Assembly (NCBI RefSeq): GCF_002909445.1
Contig: NZ_PPXC01000006.1
Span: 62,001 to 126,000, forward strand
DNA: 64,000 nt
Reading direction: 5' to 3'
DNA from: Arthrobacter glacialis
GTDB taxonomy: Bacteria; Actinomycetota; Actinomycetes; Actinomycetales; Micrococcaceae
Position numbers and translations under genes: made by a program
Part shown: piece after piece, positions 61,672 to 64,000 of the stretch
Position numbering within the stretch: the stretch's first letter is position 1
Layout: each line of letters opens with the position of its first letter
Notes under the pieces: model-generated
Seen by the model: the letters and a program-made list of their open reading frames with translations, nothing else
Database searches by the model: none
Told to the model about the DNA's origin: nothing

Positions 61672-64000
61672 CTAGTGGTCCGCTGCCTGCGCCTTCAGCG
61701 CCCGCACCACACCGTCCCGGCTTTCCACCAGCAAGCGTCGCAATGCCGGCGTTGAATCGCCCAACGCAGCCAGGAACGCATCCGTGGCCGCCACCGTGGA
61801 TTCCTGGACAAGCTGGGAGGGGTACAGCCCAGTGATGATGGTGGAGCTGATCTCGTAAGACTTCTCCGCCCACACCCGCTCAATTGAGGCAAAGTACGCA
61901 GCCACGTACGGTTCCAGCAGGGCTGTATCCCAAACTTTGGTGAACCCGCCGATGGCTGCGCGCTGAATCGAGTTTGCCGCATCACCCTGTACGACGACGG
62001 ACTCCCAGGTCGCAGCCTTGGCCTCGGCTGTGGGGATGGCAGCGTGTGCCGTGGCTGCCGCGAGCTGGCCGGTCTGGGTGTTGTCCAAGGCCAGGGCGGC
62101 GTCAATGACAGCACCAGGTGCCCGGCCGCCGGCCGCCAGGGAGGTCAGGAATTCCCAGCGCATGTCGGTGTCCAGCGTCAATGAATCCAGTTCCTGGTCC
62201 CCGTCCAGCAAGGACTGGACCAGATCCAGTTGCTCACCGGACTGGGCGTGGGCGGCAAAAGCCTTGACGAATTGCAGTTGAGCGTCGGAGCCCGCGCCTG
62301 CCGACTGCGCCAGCGCCCAGAGGGAATCGGCGGCAGCAACGGCCGTGGCTTTCTGGTGCCCGGGGGCAACGTAGAGGCTCAGTGCGGTGGCCAGTTGGCG
62401 CAGCAGCACCATGATGACCGTCGAATCGGATTCGAGGCCAATCGTGGCCAACACAAACTCGACATATTCGCGGGCGGGGGTTTCGCCGTCGCGCGTGGCG
62501 TCCCAGACGGACGCGGAGACGAGTGTCCGGGGCAGCGATTCCTTGAAGTCCTGCAAGTGCGTCTTGGCCGTGGTGAGCGAGGCGGCATCGAGGCGGATCT
62601 TGGCGTAGGCGAGGTCGTCGTCATTGAGCAGAATCAGCGCCGGGCGCTTCATGCCGACCAGCTCGGGGACCGAGGTGACGGCCCCGTCCACATCGAGTTC
62701 AACCCGGTGGGTGCGGACCAGCTTGCCAGTGTCCTCACCGTCAGTTGCCAGGTTGTAGAAGCCAACGGCTGTGCGGTGCGGGCGAAGCGTGGGGTGCTCG
62801 GCAATGGCGGACTGGAGGATCGCAAACGAGGTGATGACGCCGTCGTCCGTCACTTCAAGAGCAGGCTTGAAGGTGTTCACGCCAGCCGTCTCAAGCCACT
62901 TCTCCGTCCACGCAGACAGGTCGCGGCCACTGGCGGCTTCCAGCTCCACCATGAGGTCCGGCAGCTCGGTGTTGGACCAGGCGTGCTTGCCGAAGTAGGC
63001 GCGCACACCGGCCATGAACTCCTCCTGGCCCACCCAGGCCACCAGCTGGCGCAGAACGGAGGCACCCTTGGCGTAGGTGATGCCGTCAAAGTTGACCAGC
63101 ACGTCCTCAAGATCATTGATCTCTGCCTTGATGGGGTGGGTGGAGGGCAGCTGGTCCTGGCGGTAGGCCCAGCTCTTTTCCAGCGAGGAGAAGGTGGTCC
63201 ACGCATCCACGTACTTGGTGTTCTCGGCGGCGGCCAGGGTGGACATGAACTCGGCGAAGGACTCGTTGAGCCACAGATCGTTCCACCAGCGCATGGTCAC
63301 GAGATCGCCAAACCACATGTGGGCCAGCTCGTGCAAGATGGTGATGGCGCGGCGTTCCACCATGGCGTCGGTGACCTTGGAACGGAACACGTAACTTTCC
63401 AGGAACGTGACGGCGCCGGCGTTTTCCATGGCGCCGGCGTTGAACTCGGGGACAAAGAGTTGGTCGTACTTGGGGAACGGGTACGGGGTGCCGAACTGCT
63501 TCTCAAAGAACTCAAAGCCCTGCCTGGTCAGCTCAAACACGTTCTCCGCATCCATGAATTCCATGAGCGACTTCCGCGCAAACACGCCCAGCGGGATGAT
63601 GCGGCCATCGGAGCTGGTCAGTTCGCTGCGAACGCTCGCGTAGGGTCCGGCGATCAGCGCCGTGATGTAGCTGGACATGGTCAGCGTGGGCTCAAAATGC
63701 CAGCTGGACTTGCCCTCTCCAGCGGATTCCGGGGCAGGGGTGGGGGAGTTGGAGATGACGTCCCAGTGCGCAGGCGTGGTCACGTGGAAGGTGAACGCTG
63801 CCTTCTGGTCAGGCTGTTCAAACACGGCAAACATGCGGCGGCTGTCCGGCACCTCAAACTGGCTGTACAGGTACACCTCGCCGTCCACGGGGTCCACAAA
63901 TCGGTGCAGGCCCTCGCCGGTGTTCATGTACAGCGCGTCGGCTTTGACGGTCAGTACATTCTCGGCGGCGAGGTTCGGAAGTTGGATGCGGACGCCGTCG
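61672..64000 (-). CDS. pepN: Aminopeptidase N (M1 family), partial at right edge
   Basis: At least 776 residues are visible; the N-terminus lies beyond the window. GAMENAGAVTF (substrate N-terminus recognition) and HELAHMWFGD followed 18 residues later by the zinc-ligand Glu in NESFAEFM are intact. The C-terminal ERAP1-like helical domain occupies the last ~300 residues. Cleaves N-terminal residues from peptides in the cytoplasm. A start at 63927 is only an internal Met: the frame and family homology continue to the edge. Confidence 0.95.
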   Translation of the reverse strand, partial: DGVRIQLPNLAAENVLTVKADALYMNTGEGLHRFVDPVDGEVYLYSQFEVPDSRRMFAVFEQPDQKAAFTFHVTTPAHWDVISNSPTPAPESAGEGKSSWHFEPTLTMSSYITALIAGPYASVRSELTSSDGRIIPLGVFARKSLMEFMDAENVFELTRQGFEFFEKQFGTPYPFPKYDQLFVPEFNAGAMENAGAVTFLESYVFRSKVTDAMVERRAITILHELAHMWFGDLVTMRWWNDLWLNESFAEFMSTLAAAENTKYVDAWTTFSSLEKSWAYRQDQLPSTHPIKAEINDLEDVLVNFDGITYAKGASVLRQLVAWVGQEEFMAGVRAYFGKHAWSNTELPDLMVELEAASGRDLSAWTEKWLETAGVNTFKPALEVTDDGVITSFAILQSAIAEHPTLRPHRTAVGFYNLATDGEDTGKLVRTHRVELDVDGAVTSVPELVGMKRPALILLNDDDLAYAKIRLDAASLTTAKTHLQDFKESLPRTLVSASVWDATRDGETPAREYVEFVLATIGLESDSTVIMVLLRQLATALSLYVAPGHQKATAVAAADSLWALAQSAGAGSDAQLQFVKAFAAHAQSGEQLDLVQSLLDGDQELDSLTLDTDMRWEFLTSLAAGGRAPGAVIDAALALDNTQTGQLAAATAHAAIPTAEAKAATWESVVVQGDAANSIQRAAIGGFTKVWDTALLEPYVAAYFASIERVWAEKSYEISSTIITGLYPSQLVQESTVAATDAFLAALGDSTPALRRLLVESRDGVVRALKAQAADH

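Noticed and set aside
1-64000. CRISPR array or phage structural genes
   Set aside because: No regularly spaced repeats and no capsid, terminase, portal or integrase genes were seen.

Overview
The window is high-G+C actinobacterial DNA. Gene content and protein style fit an Arthrobacter-like member of the Micrococcaceae: EttA, a TesB thioesterase, an O-type globin, an MscS channel, OsmC and PepN sit side by side at the right end, and lipoproteins, twin-arginine signals, GTG starts and ATGA/GTGA start-stop overlaps are common. Family names come from reading the translations by eye, without database searches.

Layout. 1-27 kb is mostly intact metabolic and accessory DNA: a membrane-anchored unknown (cut by the left edge), a BCCT transporter, a TetR / MFS / 59-aa membrane peptide / GH3 glucosidase unit, a TetR-controlled esterase with a coupled 43-aa ORF, a CPA2 antiporter, two luciferase-like monooxygenases, a secreted serine hydrolase with a divergent regulator, an amine oxidase, an isochorismatase / GlxA pair, a CGNR regulator divergent from a monooxygenase, a frame-broken double-hotdog thioesterase, PhoD, and a second serine-hydrolase lipoprotein. 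Remnants of IS1380 and IS110 transposases lie between them.

28.4-53.1 kb is a mosaic of mobile and decaying DNA next to an intact tRNA-Arg(TCT) gene at 53,038-53,110. Copies of the 3' part of that tRNA recur in the same orientation at 28,618 and 35,316, and 13-bp copies of its 3' tip at 51,395 and 52,692. They bound IS481-type elements, a duplicated stretch with a serine-resolvase fragment, and broken genes (RidA, DUF2750-like, SRPBCC, DUF4389-like). A few intact genes are included (CYTH-CHAD protein, thymidylate-kinase-like ATPase).

Inside this mosaic lies a 13.6-kb minus-strand operon (36,306-49,929). It runs: a secreted 86-aa peptide, a 3,473-residue trimodular NRPS (C-A-T, C-A-T, C-A-T-TE), an MbtH protein, a DrrA/DrrB-type ABC exporter and a Sfp-type phosphopantetheinyl transferase. 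The last four genes are joined by 4-bp overlaps, except for a 96-bp gap before MbtH. This is a self-contained peptide synthesis, activation and export unit. The three adenylation domains have nearly the same specificity residues. No aryl-acid or hydroxylation genes and no iron-uptake genes are present.

53.1-64 kb returns to conserved chromosomal genes: SSB-like protein, lipoprotein, EttA, thioesterases, globin, MscS, OsmC, GDSL hydrolase and PepN (cut by the right edge), separated by strong hairpin terminators.
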